Shown piece after piece: positions 24,479 through 35,724 of a DNA stretch of 64,000 nucleotides (position 1 is the first letter of the stretch; each line of letters opens with the position of its first letter). The stretch lies in NCBI GenBank assembly GCA_012274445.1, contig JAAROD010000054.1, positions 1,426,001 through 1,490,000 on the forward strand. Direction: 5' to 3'. Both the position numbers and the translations under genes were made by a program. The notes below the pieces were generated by a model that worked only from the letters and a program-made list of their open reading frames with translations, was not told the origin of the DNA and ran no database searches. The DNA comes from Sclerotiophoma versabilis (taxonomy: Eukaryota > Ascomycota > Dothideomycetes > Pleosporales > Didymellaceae).

Positions 24479-25217
24479 ATGGCAACCACACTCTCCCCCA
24501 CCAACGGCGCCCCGCCGACCAAAAAGCCGGTAGTCTGCGTCTTGTACCCCTCCCCCTCCCTCCCCGCGGAATGCTCCCCCAACTAACCAACCCAGCTGCG
24601 GCGCCTCGTCAGGCACATCGCCCGCGCACATGGAAGCGGCGCGCGCGCTGGCCCGGGCCCTGCACGCATCGGGCACCACGCTCGTGTACGGCGGCGGCAC
24701 AGTCGGGCTGATGGGCGAAGTCGCGCGGACGCTGGTCAGTCTCTCGGGGCCCGGTAGCGTGCACGGCATCATCCCCGCCCCGCTGGTCAAGTTTGAGCAG
24801 AACCACGACCCTGAGAACCCGGGCTCGCACACCATCGACGAGAACATCTACGGCCGCACCACCGTCGTCAAGGATATGCACACGCGCAAGCAGATGATGG
24901 CGCGCGAGGTTATCGACGGTGGGCCTGGTGGTGGCTTTGTCGCGCTGAGTGGCGGCTATGGCACGTTTGAGGAGCTGATGGAGGTTACGACCTGGAACCA
25001 GCTGGGCATCCACAGTATGCCTGTGGTTGTCTTTAATGTGGACAACTACTGGACCGGCCTGATTGAGTGGGTGAAGAACGCCGTGAGCAGTGGATTTGTG
25101 GGCGCCACGAATGCCGGTATCATCAAAGAGGCGTTGAGTGCCGAAGAGGTGATCCAGAACCTGAAGGATTACCAGAACGCGCCTGGGAGGTTCAAGCTGA
25201 GTTGGGATGACAACTAG
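24479..25217 (+). CDS. LOG-family phosphoribohydrolase (lysine-decarboxylase-like fold)
   Basis: Family members of the LOG type release free cytokinin base from cytokinin riboside 5'-monophosphate; many fungal members are probably general nucleoside-monophosphate phosphoribohydrolases. Exons 24479-24543 and 24596-25217 give 228 residues. The splice (donor GTACCC, acceptor CCCAG) rebuilds the nucleotide-binding start VVCVFCGASSGTSP. Next come LVYGGGTVGLMGEVA (about 51-65), DMHTRKQMM (about 115-123, the conserved Arg/Lys) and SGGYGTFEELMEV (about 140-152). The last is the family PGGxGTxxE signature with Ser in place of Pro. The catalytic Arg and Glu appear present, so it should be active. It is not a lysine decarboxylase despite the common label. 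Confidence 0.88.
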
Positions 25218-25697
25218 GCCGTCGGCCTCTGCATGGCTGGTCTTACCCCATCACAACAACACCGCAACCCAAGACGCATACTAGACTTAGATGACAAACG
25301 TAGATAGTACAGTCGCAAAACAATTCAAAATCATAGAACCCCAGGTTTGAACGTAAAAGACGCTTTTGATTGAATCGCTGGCGAAGCCTCGCGAAGAGCT
25401 TCGCATGCCATAGACTACCGTAATCGTACAATGCACACTTTCAAATAGAAGCCGAGCCATGGGTGATGCGAGTATGCTTGCGCCTCCATGCTCGACAATC
25501 ATGTCCTTGCCCCATAACGCCTTGCTATGCAGTCAAGCATAAGATATACCCGTGGCCCGAAAATTGACACACAAATGTCCAATGGCTGGATAGGAAACAT
25601 ATGTGAAGAGAGTCTCGCCATGGACCTGGCTCAAGCAGACCGACATGGTCGGTTCTGCTTTCGTAACCCATGTTGAAACTTCAGACCGGTCCTGTCA
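25218..25697. other. Convergent intergenic spacer
   Basis: The stretch lies between the stop codons of the LOG-family and Nrd1/Seb1-like genes, which converge. It will hold both 3' UTRs and poly(A) signals. No gene is seen. Confidence 0.5.
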
Positions 25698-27887
25698 TCA
25701 CCGCGCTTGGAACCCAGGTAGCTGAAAGCCGAAGCCGGGAACTGCGGGAGGGACTGCGACTCCTTGTTCTGCTCGTGGAGACACGTGGCGAGGATCATGG
25801 GCAGCACGTTGCTCTTGCTTGCGGAACTTTGGCCCGTTGTCGAAACCGCCACCGCCACCGCCACCGCCACGACCCCCAAAGCCACCGCGGCCGCCACGTC
25901 CTCCATCAGTTGGTACGCGTCTGCTGATCGCTGCATGTTGTTAGTTGACTCACGTTCAAGAGGCTACATGACGACCAAACCTTTTGAAGAAACACCTGCT
26001 CCAATCTCGATATCCGGTTCCTCGAGAACCATGCCGCCTTCGAGCGGCCTACCGCCTGTTCCGCCGTGCTCTGCTGTCAAAGCCCACTTGCGGTCAGCAT
26101 CGGTAAGTCGTGAGATGGGAATTACGCTAATGCCGGTGCTGTAGTCGCTACAATCTCGAGGGCCGAAGCCAACTCCCCATCGTGTCTATAAACGTCAGCC
26201 ATTGTACTACCTATGATCAAGTGAGAATTACCTGACGAGCCTTCGACTGTGCAGCGGGGTCTTGCAGGCTGTCCATGCCCTCCTTGGCAGCGACGGCATC
26301 AGGACGGGTCAACATCTTAACAAAAGCATGTCGCTTGTCCTGGTTCACAATGCATGTCTGAACCCTACCGAAGCGGCTGAAGATGGCTCGGATCTCACCT
26401 TCTGTCCCACCTGCACCGCCTACGAAAAGTGTGCGACTCAATACTCTGATGTGATCGCGTGGCAGACTTTGGTCCCATTCGATATAACGCGACTGACCAG
26501 GTACGTTTCTAGGTGGACTTGGCTGTCGCCGTTGCGCCGGCGGTGTACGTTGGCGATACTCATTACGTTCAGTGCGACCACCTTTCCCCTTACCACGACC
26601 GCGACCACGATCATTGCGGTCGGGACGATTTGACGCATTACCATCAACAGCTACGCCAGGATCGTAAGCACCGTATATCGGGCTCTCTCGGCGGTTTGGT
26701 GGTGATCTACGGGTGGGGGAAGCACGACGGTGATAGTCAGGCGACCTGCTACGATCTCGCATCTTTGTGTCGTCTTGCTCATAACGCTGCTGTGTACTAC
26801 CGTTCTGTATTACGGGCTGTGCTGGTGACTGCGCCTGAGGTGCCACTGGAGGCTGGGCAATTGGCAAAGATGCGCCGCCATTCTGTGCTACTGCCAGAGC
26901 GTTTAGTACTTGTATGGCCTGATCTGGCGCAATTGAACCTGCACTCATAGCTTGTAAGATCTGGTTGGTTAAATCGTTCATGCCAGCTGCAGGAGGAGGC
27001 GGCATGGCAGGCTGCACACTTGCTGCCGGAGGTGGTGGAGGCACAAATCCTGGTGGAGGAGGTGGCGGCACCATGTTCTGAAGAAAGGGAAGAGCGGGTG
27101 GTGCTGTGTTAGTGTGCCCATTTTGCTGTCCAAAGCCAGAGAGGGCTGCAAGTAGAGCTGCGGGATCTTGAGGGTTCTGCGGGATCGGAGGAGGCACTGG
27201 AGCGGCTGTGTGCTGCGTGTTAGTTTGAGCAAGGGGGGCTGGCGCAGAAATATTACCCTTTGGCGGACTTCGCGGGGCCGTTTGAGTATCTGTACAAGGC
27301 ATTAGGTATGGCGGCAGATGTAGAGGGACGATACGCGTACTTTGCTGCTTGCCGTTCACCTGCTGCTTGAAATTCGCGAGCATGTTCAGAGGGAACGTTT
27401 GGCCGCGTTGCCAAATGTCCAAGAGCTTTGTAATCTTCTCCTTGTGGGCGTCAGGTGCATGTTGAACAAGGTCGTTCATCACGGCTGGCAGCACATCCGT
27501 CATCTTCTGCACTCCTGCAGCATAGGTGCCAGGAGCAGCATTCCGGGACACAGCTTGCCCAGCTGCCTTGGCCTTCTCTACCCATTGGCGAGTGACCGAG
27601 TCTACGACGTATAGTACACCAAGCTTATGTGTTGCGGGGCTATTCTGAAGCTGCTGAAGGATCTTCTGGATGATGGTCGAATCGGACTAGAGGTGAGGAC
27701 GAGAACTTAGTAAAGGGCCTAGGGAAGAAAAGGACGACGTGCGCCAGAAAGGACTCGACTGCCGGCATACCTGAATGTTCTCTACGCAAATTGCAGTGAT
27801 GGCCTTGACCTTGGTGGGAGTTACGCCGGGTGCCTTTAGAGCGTGGAGCGAGTGCAACAGCGACTCCAGCTCATCCATCGCTGCCAT
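25698..27887 (-). CDS. Nrd1/Seb1-like RNA polymerase II CTD-interacting RNA-binding protein
   Basis: Nuclear factor expected to bind the RNA polymerase II C-terminal domain and nascent RNA, acting in transcription termination and 3'-end processing (Nrd1 in budding yeast, Seb1 in fission yeast). Exon 1 (27887-27771) and exon 2 (from 27686) form the CID domain: MDELESLLHSLHALKAPGVT, then DSTIIQKILQQLQNSPATHK with LGVLYVVDSVTRQWVEKAKA. A Pro/Gln-rich linker and an Arg/Ser block (RDRSRSPDYHRRASPTRRSP) follow. The RRM then reads RTLFVGGAGGTEGEIRAIFS with VNQDKRHAFVKM. The next exon gives TRWGVGFGPRDCSDYSTGIS. The last exon is an RGG tail (GGRGGRGGFGGRGGGGGGG) ending at 25698. All splice joins kept frame. 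An in-frame intron of about 51 nt near 27345-27295 may also be removed. Divergent to citrate synthase. Confidence 0.88.
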
Positions 27888-29098
27888 GCTTATGTTTAGT
27901 GTACCAGATCAGACTGATAAGAAATAGTGAAAGCCTCGACGGATGTGTGCAGGCAAAATGCAGGTGGTGAGCGCGCCGAGATGGCAGAATACGAAGACTG
28001 CACTCGAAACTGCGGGTCAAGAGCGGTGGCGGGACAGTCTACGATGTACGGAGAGTGTAAGACGAACAAGCAGTTGATGGAGCAAGACGCAATACAGCAA
28101 CTGGTTCAGAGAGTCCGGTGGGCGTGCGCTGTGGTTGAGCCGAGCTGAGAGAGAATTGCTGCAGGTACTTATGCTTCTACGCGACAACGCGGTGAGAGCA
28201 GTTGCTTGCGCTGTGTTTTACGCGCGACAGTGAGATAGTCGCAGCTACTCCAGAGTATTAGAGGAGCAGTGAAAGTTGCTCCAGAGTATCAGAAAAGCAG
28301 TAAGAGTTGCAGGCGCAGTCGCTGGTCTATGGCAAGCGCGCAGGCGTATTTGGCAGCGGTGGGATGGACTGGCGGTGCCGAGTTTGAAGAAGCCGCGCTA
28401 ACCCGCCCCACGTGACGTATGCCACAACTTTCGCCGGCGGTCTTCACTTGGCCGCGGCCCAGCACGATGGTCCCGGAGCTGCAGTGGTACTTTGGAGTGT
28501 GCAGCGATGGAGGTGCAGGTCAGCAAGATGCACAGCCGCAGCGGAGCACAGCATCGTAGCCAGAGCCACGGAGCTCCAGACAGCCAGCACGCTGCATGAC
28601 TGCCGTCGGAGCTCGTCACGACGATGGCTACGGGCAGGCCGGAGGACAGCTGCAAGCGGTTACCGCAGAACGCCTTCCTACACGGCTGCGCACTGGTGCA
28701 GCGACGTGGGCGAGACGGGCGCGGGCCATGTTGTTGGGCGGATTGCGCGCACTACGTAGCAGCGTCACGTGCCCGCTGCTCGAGGGCGGTCCACCGCTCG
28801 ACACTGGCGGCACTCGGCGGTGGTGAGGGTGTGCGGACTGAGCAATGGCCTGGCAGGACGCACGTCGCAGCGGCGCGCAGCACACAGCATGTCGAGCTCC
28901 GTTGGCGCGACGGCGTGCCGAGGGAAGAGCCGGCACAGCAAGGCATCCGGAGCTGGTTAGGGTTACGCTCGGGCGGTTTTGATGAGCTTGATCCAAGCAG
29001 CTCCACCGATAACTTTTCGCAGCCTCTTAAAGTCGCTCCCACCCGCCATCCTCCGCCATCTCGACGTGTAGCCCATCCTCCACACCCCATCACCAACA
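27888..29098. promoter_or_regulatory. Divergent promoter region, Nrd1/Seb1-like / citrate synthase
   Basis: About 1.2 kb between two divergent starts, GC-rich on the right side. Overlapping open frames there lack domains and run on both strands simultaneously, as expected for GC-rich non-coding sequence. A short repeated phrase (gttgctccagagtatcagaaaagcag-like) occurs at about 28240-28310. No gene is supported. Confidence 0.5.
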
Positions 29099-30680
29099 AT
29101 GGCCTCCGCACTCCGTCTGAGCCAGAGCGCTCTCCGCGCCGCCGCCCCCATGCGGACCGCTGCCTTCACCGGCGCCCGCGCCTACTCCAGCAAGACCCAG
29201 GTATGCGCCGCGCCCGCATCGGCCGCCCGCCCTGGATCCATCACTGACGCGGCCCATTGCAGTCCCTGAAGGAGACGTTCGCCGCCAAGCTGCCCGGCGA
29301 GATCGAGAAGATCAAGAAGCTCCGCAAGTACGTGCCGGCCCCCCGCGGCGCAGGCAGCCATTGACATTGCATCGCAGGGAGCACGGCAACAAGGTCATCG
29401 GCGAGGTCACGCTCGACCAGGTTTACGGCGGCGCCCGCGGCATCAAGTCGCTCGTCTGGGAGGTACGCGCGCCGCACCCGGCCACGGCATGGCTGGCAGG
29501 ATGACGACAGGCTGACCGCACACAGGGCTCCGTGCTCGACTCTGAGGAGGGCATCCGCTTCCGCGGCAAGACCATCCCCGAGTGCCAGCAGCTGCTCCCC
29601 AAGGCCCCCGGCGGCCAGGAGCCGCTCCCCGAGGGTCTCTTCTGGCTGCTCCTCACCGGCGAGGTCCCGTCCGAGCAGCAGGTCCGCGACCTGTCCGCCG
29701 AGTGGGCGGCCCGCTCCGACGTGCCCAAGTTCGTCGAGGAGCTCATCGACCGCTGCCCCAGCGACCTGCACCCCATGGCCCAGTTCTCGCTCGCCGTCAC
29801 CGCGCTCGAGCACGAGTCCGAGTTTGCCAAGGCCTACGCCAAGGGCATGCACAAGTCGCAGTACTGGGAGCACACCTTTGAGGACTCGATGAACCTCATT
29901 GCCAGGCTCCCCACCATCGCCGCCAAGATCTTCCGTAACATCTACAAGGACGGCAAGGTCGCTCCCGTCCAGAAGGACAAGGACTACTCGTACAACCTGG
30001 CCAACCAGCTCGGCTTCGCCGACAACGCCGACTTTGTCGAGCTCATGCGTCTGTACCTGACCATCCACACCGACCACGAGGGCGGCAACGTCTCGGCCCA
30101 CACCACTCACCTGGTCGGCTCTGCCCTCTCCTCCCCCTACCTCTCCCTGGCTGCTGGCCTGAACGGTCTCGCCGGCCCTCTCCACGGCCTGGCCAACCAG
30201 GAGGTCCTCGTCTGGCTGCAGAAGATGAAGAAGGCCATTGGCAACGACCTCAGCGACGAGGCCATCAAGGACTACCTCTGGTCCACCCTCAAGGCCGGCC
30301 AGGTCGTTCCCGGCTACGGCCACGCCGTCCTCCGCAAGACTGACCCCCGTTACGTCTCCCAGCGCGAGTTCGCCCAGAAGCACCTGCCCGACGACCCCAT
30401 GTTCAAGCTCGTCAGCCAGGTCTACAAGATCGCCCCCGGCGTCCTCACCGAGCACGGCAAGACCAAGAACCCCTACCCCAACGTCGACGCCCACTCTGGT
30501 GTTCTCCTCCAGTACTACGGCCTCACCGAGCAGAACTACTACACCGTCCTCTTCGGTGTCTCGCGTGCTCTCGGTGTGCTTCCCCAGCTCATCATCGACC
30601 GTGCCGTCGGTGCGCCCATCGAGCGCCCCAAGTCCTTCTCCACCGAGGCCTACGCCAAGCTGGTCGGCGCCAAGTTGTAA
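29099..30680 (+). CDS. cit1: Mitochondrial citrate synthase
   Basis: Condenses acetyl-CoA and oxaloacetate to citrate in the mitochondrial matrix. Exons 29099-29200, 29263-29327, 29378-29462 and 29526-30680 give 468 residues, normal for fungal enzymes. The N-terminus (MASALRLSQSALRAAAPMRT) is an Arg/Ala-rich mitochondrial targeting sequence with likely cleavage near ARAYSS. Catalytic landmarks are all present: PLHGLANQEVL (His), VPGYGHAVLRKTDPR (His) and YPNVDAHSGVL (Asp). Codon use is strongly C-ending, indicating high expression, and this also produces a long antisense open frame. The C-terminus VGAKL is not needed for matrix import. The Yhm2-type carrier lies 1.1 kb downstream on the same strand. 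Confidence 0.97.
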
Positions 30681-30975
30681 ATATGCTGTCGTCATGTGCG
30701 CGGCCGTCAAGGAGCGATATGAGGCGTTTTTTGACCTGTCAGAGAGACGCCTGTGTACTATCTAGATTGGGATTGTAGGGATAAGGATTAGGTGCATTCC
30801 GTGTCCTAGCATGCATCATAGCCTTGGATGTCTCTGCTTCAGTATACCTTTTAGTAAACGACTTGTCACAATATCATGTCTTAACGTTCGACTAGTTTTT
30901 TTTTGTTGTTGTTTTCAAACGCCGCGGCTACTGACGAAAGCTCTAATCTACTAGCGACGGTATGATGCACGCTGG

Positions 30976-31174
30976 AATTGTTGGATGGATTCACTGTAAT
31001 TGTTGGATGGATTCACTGTAATTGCTGGCTGGAATCACTGGAATTGCTGGCTGGATGCACTGCAATTGTTGGCTGGATGCACGCTGCAATTGCTGGCTGG
31101 ATGCACTGCAATTGTTGGCTGGATGCACGCTGCAATTGCTGGCTGGATGCACTGTAATCGCTGGTCGAATGCAC
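30976..31174 (+). repeat. Minisatellite, about 8 units of 22-25 bp
   Basis: Imperfect head-to-tail units with consensus aattgytggmtggatgcact, alternating between forms ending in cactgc and cacgctgc. It begins at the first aattgttgg and decays at its right edge. It has no plausible coding role despite an open frame through it. Confidence 0.85.
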
Positions 31175-31298
31175 CGTTAGCTGGCCAATGGGCATATTGA
31201 ATGATGAAACATGGGCCGTCAGTGGGCAGAGTGTGCAGAGTGTCGGTGAATCAGTGTCGAGTGTCGGTGAATCAGTTGAGTGTGGTACACAAACAATG

Positions 31299-31334
31299 TT
31301 GGCTTGTTGGCTTGTTGGCTTGTTGGCTTGTTGG
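31299..31334 (+). repeat. 8-bp tandem repeat (ttggcttg) x 4.5
   Basis: Perfect tandem copies of ttggcttg followed by a run of G. Just upstream (31243-31278) there is also a direct duplication of gtcggtgaatcagt separated by gtcgagt. Confidence 0.85.
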
Positions 31335-31509
31335 GGGAGCCGAAGCAGACCCGCGGGCTTGTTGGGCTGGCACCCGAGGTCCCTGAGCGATCGCAGCGGG
31401 TAGCTCCTGCAGCCTGGCTCCATGTCCACGGCCGTGTGCAAAGCCAAGTCACGGTGTGCTCCAGCCCTGTAAACACAGCGTCCGCTGCACATGGCTAGAC
31501 AGGAGCCGC

Positions 31510-31551
31510 ACAAACTGCACACACTGCACACACTGCACAAACTGCACAAAC
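31510..31551 (+). repeat. 9-bp tandem repeat (ctgcacaca/ctgcacaaa)
   Basis: About four and a half copies of a 9-bp unit alternating CACA and CAAA endings, about 260 bp upstream of the carrier start codon. Confidence 0.8.
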
Positions 31552-31810
31552 TTGACCTGCACGCGAGTTGATTCGTCGCAAGCCTCACCGTTTTGAGCCG
31601 CAGCTCGGAAGCCCGCCAAGTTCCCCGACAGCTCCAGGGACCCCCCGACACTGCGCCGGCCTACACTCTGACCACCTGAGAGCTCGACCAGCGTCCCCAT
31701 CGCTTTTCTCAAGCTGCTCTTCTTCCGCTCCTCCCTCACGCACTCACGCCCGCGACGAAGCCCCCTGCTGCCTTGGTCCGGCCCATATCCTTGATAAGAG
31801 AACCCCAGAG

Positions 31811-32992
31811 ATGAGCTCCACACCTCCCACCGGCGTGCCTACCATGGCAGACGGGCCGCCCAAGCTCGAGAAGAAGCCGGTCAAGTTCAGCAACCTGTTG
31901 CGTGAGTGCGGGCGATTGCAGCAGCCCACCACGAGCTAACGTCCGCAGTTGGTGCTGGTCTGAACCTATTCGAAGTGACGACTCTGGGCCAGGTACGATA
32001 GCACTCGTCAGACGCCGCAGCGCAGGGCACACAGAAGCTGACAACGTCGCGCATAGCCTCTGGAGGTTGTGAAGACCACCATGGCTGCCAATAGGTCTGA
32101 GGGCATGGCGGGTGCCATCAACCGCGTCTGGGGACGCGGTGGAGTCATGGGCTGTGAGTGGCTGCGCCGCTGCTGATGCTGGAGCCCGCGCGCTGACCCC
32201 CCCGTGAACAGTCTACCAGGGCCTCATCCCGTGGGCCTGGATCGAAGCCTCCACCAAGGGCGCCGTCCTCCTCTTCGTCGCGTCCGAGGGCGAGTACTAC
32301 GCCAAGTCGTTTGGCGCGAACGACTTTGTCGCTGGTATCAGTGGCGGTATGACTGGCGGTCTTGCGCAGGCCTATGCCACCATGGGTTTCTGTACCTGCA
32401 TGAAGACGGTCGAGATCACCAAACACAAGGTCGCAGCTTCCGGCGGCAAGCCTCCGGGAACCATGGAGACCTTCATGCAGATCTGGCGCACTGAGGGTAT
32501 TCGTGGTATCAACCGTGGTGTCAACGCCGTCGCCGTGCGCCAAGTCACCAACTGGGGCTCCCGTTTCGGTCTGTCCCGTGTTGCTGAGACCGGTATCCGA
32601 AGGTTTACTGGCAAGGAGGGCGGCGAGAAGCTGAGCGTCATCGAGAAGATCACCGCTTCCGCCCTTGGTGGTGGTTTGAGTGCGTGGAACCAGCCCATCG
32701 AGGTTATCCGCGTCGAGCTGCAGTCCAAGACCGTCGATCCCAACCGCCCCAAGAACCTGAACGTCGCATCGGCAGCGAGATACATCTACTCCAACAACGG
32801 TCTCAAGGGCCTGTACCGCGGTGTCACCCCCAGAATCGGTCTCGGTATCTGGCAGACAGTCTGCATGGTTGCTCTTGGCGATGTGTACGTATCTCTGTTC
32901 GTCACCATACCTTAGACTCTTACTAACTCTTGCGCAGTGCGAAGGAGGCTGTTGAGAAGCTCACTGGCGACAAGGTTACGGCGAAGCACTAG
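31811..32992 (+). CDS. yhm2: Yhm2-type mitochondrial citrate/oxoglutarate carrier
   Basis: Inner-membrane antiporter exchanging matrix citrate for cytosolic 2-oxoglutarate, linked in yeast to cytosolic NADPH supply. Exons 31811-31901, 31949-31992, 32057-32153, 32212-32884 and 32938-32992 give 319 residues. Diagnostic Yhm2 blocks are GAGLNLFEVTTLGQPLEVVK (signature PxExxK), KTTMAANRSEGMAGAINRVW, FYQGLIPWAWIEASTKGAVL and NQPIEVIRVELQSK (third signature PxExxR). The second repeat carries the atypical MGFCTCMKTVEITKHK without the usual proline, as is typical of this subfamily. It is unlike ordinary tricarboxylate carriers in these blocks, which makes the subfamily call strong. It follows citrate synthase in the same orientation. 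Confidence 0.92.
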
Positions 32993-33432
32993 ACTGCGTT
33001 TGGTAGCCTGGTCTAGCGAAATCGCAGTTGCTGCTATCGTACACGAGATCTGTGGCAATGTATCTGCATACATGCAAAAGCGTTGGGTTACTGCTGCAGC
33101 GTCCTAGCTTGGCCATGACTATAGAATTACGGCATTCCATCTTACTATAGACCGGTTGAATGCACGATATGGTTCATCCTCCAAAAACTTTCTACATGCA
33201 TCCTGGAATTATGGACGATGGTCCGACTGTATAATACGACCTTCAAACTGCTTCACTGTGTCTACTCTGTATTGGGAAGTGAAGGTTGCCGCGCGTGGGT
33301 GTACCCAATCAGGAAGTCACTTTTGACGCTAACAACGTCACGCCCCACTCCTCACCGAGCCTCACCGTACCTCTCGCGAGACGAACAACTCTATTTGTAG
33401 TCGCGTCAAATTGACAGCAATGTGAGAATAGG
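32993..33432. other. Intergenic, no supported gene
   Basis: Contains the 3' flank of the carrier gene and the promoter of the CRT10-like gene. A 60-codon frame here has no recognisable content. Confidence 0.5.
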
Positions 33433-35724
33433 ATGGCAAGATATATCTCATGTACAGCAACTAGCGTACAGCTGGGTCACAAAAGAGTAAGCTTGACGCT
33501 TGGTTCATCAACTGTTTGCTTGCGCGCAACGAGAGCTAAGCTACCCAGTTTTCTGACCGTCATGAACGGCCACAAATCAAAGCATGGCGATGTGATCTGA
33601 CCGCTCTATCCCGAAGTCATAACTTCTACTTTGTAGCCTGTAACGACACCATCCACGTCTACGAGCCCAAGTTCCCAGATCAGGCGATACCAGGCGAACC
33701 AGACTTGATTCTGCATCCACCCACCTCATCGCCATACCTAGAGCCCGGGATCGACTACGAAGACTCGCATTCGATCACGAGACTTCACGTGGATTACCTT
33801 GGCCAAGATGAAATCATCCTTATTACTTGTGATGATGGCGATGTGATCGGTTACCGCACTGAAGAAATACAGCGCGTGCTTGACAAGCGGAGAGAGACAT
33901 CGGATGCCGAAAATGAGATCCAAATCGAAGAACCCGTAAGGACCTTCCTGCACCGCAACGTTGGTGCCAGTGCCTGGGGCTTGGCGATTCACCGGGAAGC
34001 ACGGATGATCGCGATAAGCGCAAACACTCACAAAGTCAGTGTCATTGCTTATGCGTTGGCGCAACCAAATGAGACCTCAGACGACTCCTCGTCATCTGGC
34101 TCAGAGATGGAGTACTGTTCTGATGAGGAAGATTCAGCGGACTTTCCTTTTCCACGACGACAAGATCATGTCATCACTCTTTCTGCACGTCACAATGTCC
34201 CTTCAGTCTCGTTCAACAACAGCGGCGACGATCCATCGGGGCGATGGCTTTCAAGCTGCTCGATCAACGGCGAAACCTTAATATGGGACTTGCAAAATCC
34301 AGGAAAGTCTGTCCGAACCATACAGCTCGGCTTCTGCGCAAGTGTCAGGGATCCCACCAAAGCACCGAAGCTCAATCCTGGAACTTGCGCATGTCTGAGG
34401 CCCAGCAATTTCCCACACGCAATCTGGAGTACTATGTTTCTAGATTCAAGTACTGCATACGATGACCCGTCATTACAAGATTCCGCGCCACCTCTGAACC
34501 ATCCTCTACCCTACATCCGGGATGTAAGTGATTGTAAGCACAAGTTCACCATAACACAGCGTAAGAATTCTATTGGAGCAGCAATTCCTGCCAATGAAGC
34601 ATTGACCGACGGTAATTCAAGCGAGATGGACGTATCCGAGTCGGAGTCCGCAGCTCCCGATGGCAGTGAATTTCAGTTATCGTCTTTCTATGAGTCGGCT
34701 AGCACCGAACAGTCACAGCAGTTGGTTCAAGCAGAAATGGAAAATGATGCGGCCGCCGCAGATGCAGGCGCGGATCTGCTGCCCGGAGAGATAACCGAGT
34801 CCTTGGAAGACGCACCTGATGCTTCTTTTAACGATGAAAGCACGTCCCATGCTACATCTGTGCCTCAACCACCGCCTCCTCAGATGACTAGTAATGCTGT
34901 CAATGCGTTCGGAGTATGGTTCCAGTCGCTGAGCCAAGATACTACAACTATCGTATGGGATGACGATGACAGTGGAACAGACGATGAACTTTTTGTACCG
35001 TCAGTTGCACAAGCCCATATAGCATTTGCTCATGCGATCCAACCTGCTCGGGCATACTGCGAGGTAGCGACAGCCTTTACCCTGGCAAGACAGGTTTGTA
35101 CACGCCACCTTGTAGTTTTGAATTGCGTCCGACTAAGAACCACAGCCACAAATTACGTCGCCGCTCCTGATAGTGACAAAAGAGGACGTACACCTCTACC
35201 AACGACCTCTTGACTACGTTGGCGACCATCTAGATCCTATAGTCACTATTCGGCGCCCACTACACCCAGATGAACGCCAGAATCCATTCCCGTTCATTCC
35301 CGGGTCACACGATCGACACTGCTACACAACACAAATACCAGAATTAGGTGCTTTTGTTATTGCCTCACCAAATGGACGAGCTGGCATCTTCAGTCTGACC
35401 AAAACCATGCAAAAAACACAAAGGCAGCCACTGCACAGCTTCCAGCTTGAGTATGTATTACCGTTTACAAACGACGACAAACACAAGATCTGTGACGTCG
35501 AAGGCGCGAGACTGATTGGTGTTGCGGCCGGGCCAGTCCAGGGCATGCTAGACAAGCCGAACAAGTTTAGCGAGGAAAGCGAAGAGACTGTCGGAAATGA
35601 CGATAGACCCAGCACTCGGCGGTGGAGGCTCATGATGTATTTCACCGACCACACTGTTTTGGCATTCGAACTTGCAAAGCGGAGAGATGGCGAGATGCCC
35701 GAGGTCGATGAATTAATCGTCTAA
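33433..35724 (+). CDS. CRT10-like protein
   Basis: Resembles fungal CRT10, a yeast regulator of ribonucleotide reductase transcription with a WD-like N-terminal half. The main exon encodes HNFYFVACNDTIHVYEPKFP, DEIILITCDDGDVIGYRTEE and the hallmark HRNVGASAWGLAIHREARMI followed by AISANTHKVSVIAYAL. It continues with VPSVSFNNSGDDPSGRWLSS and CSINGETLIWDLQNPGKSVR. A long acidic, disordered middle follows. A 52-nt intron (35094-35145) joins ARQ to PQITSPLLIVTKEDVHLYQR, and the protein ends at 35724. The 5' end is less certain: an acceptor TACCCAG at about 33550 opens the main exon, and I place a short first exon at 33433-33486 with donor GTAAGC because it keeps frame, but another start is possible. 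Confidence 0.72.

Larger units (their letters stand above)
30681..31810. other. Intergenic region rich in minisatellites
   Basis: Separates citrate synthase from the Yhm2-type carrier. Its left part is the citrate synthase 3' flank with a T-run at 30895-30903. The middle carries several independent short tandem repeats, listed separately. The right part is the promoter and 5' UTR of the carrier. No gene is supported. Confidence 0.6.

Noticed and set aside
29241..30710. 489-codon open frame antisense to citrate synthase
   Set aside because: It mirrors the C-ending codon bias of the citrate synthase exons, spans its introns and has no domain. An antisense shadow.
31000..31200. Open frame through the minisatellite giving a repetitive Trp/Leu/Cys peptide
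   Set aside because: A by-product of the tandem repeat whose unit lengths vary and break the frame periodicity.
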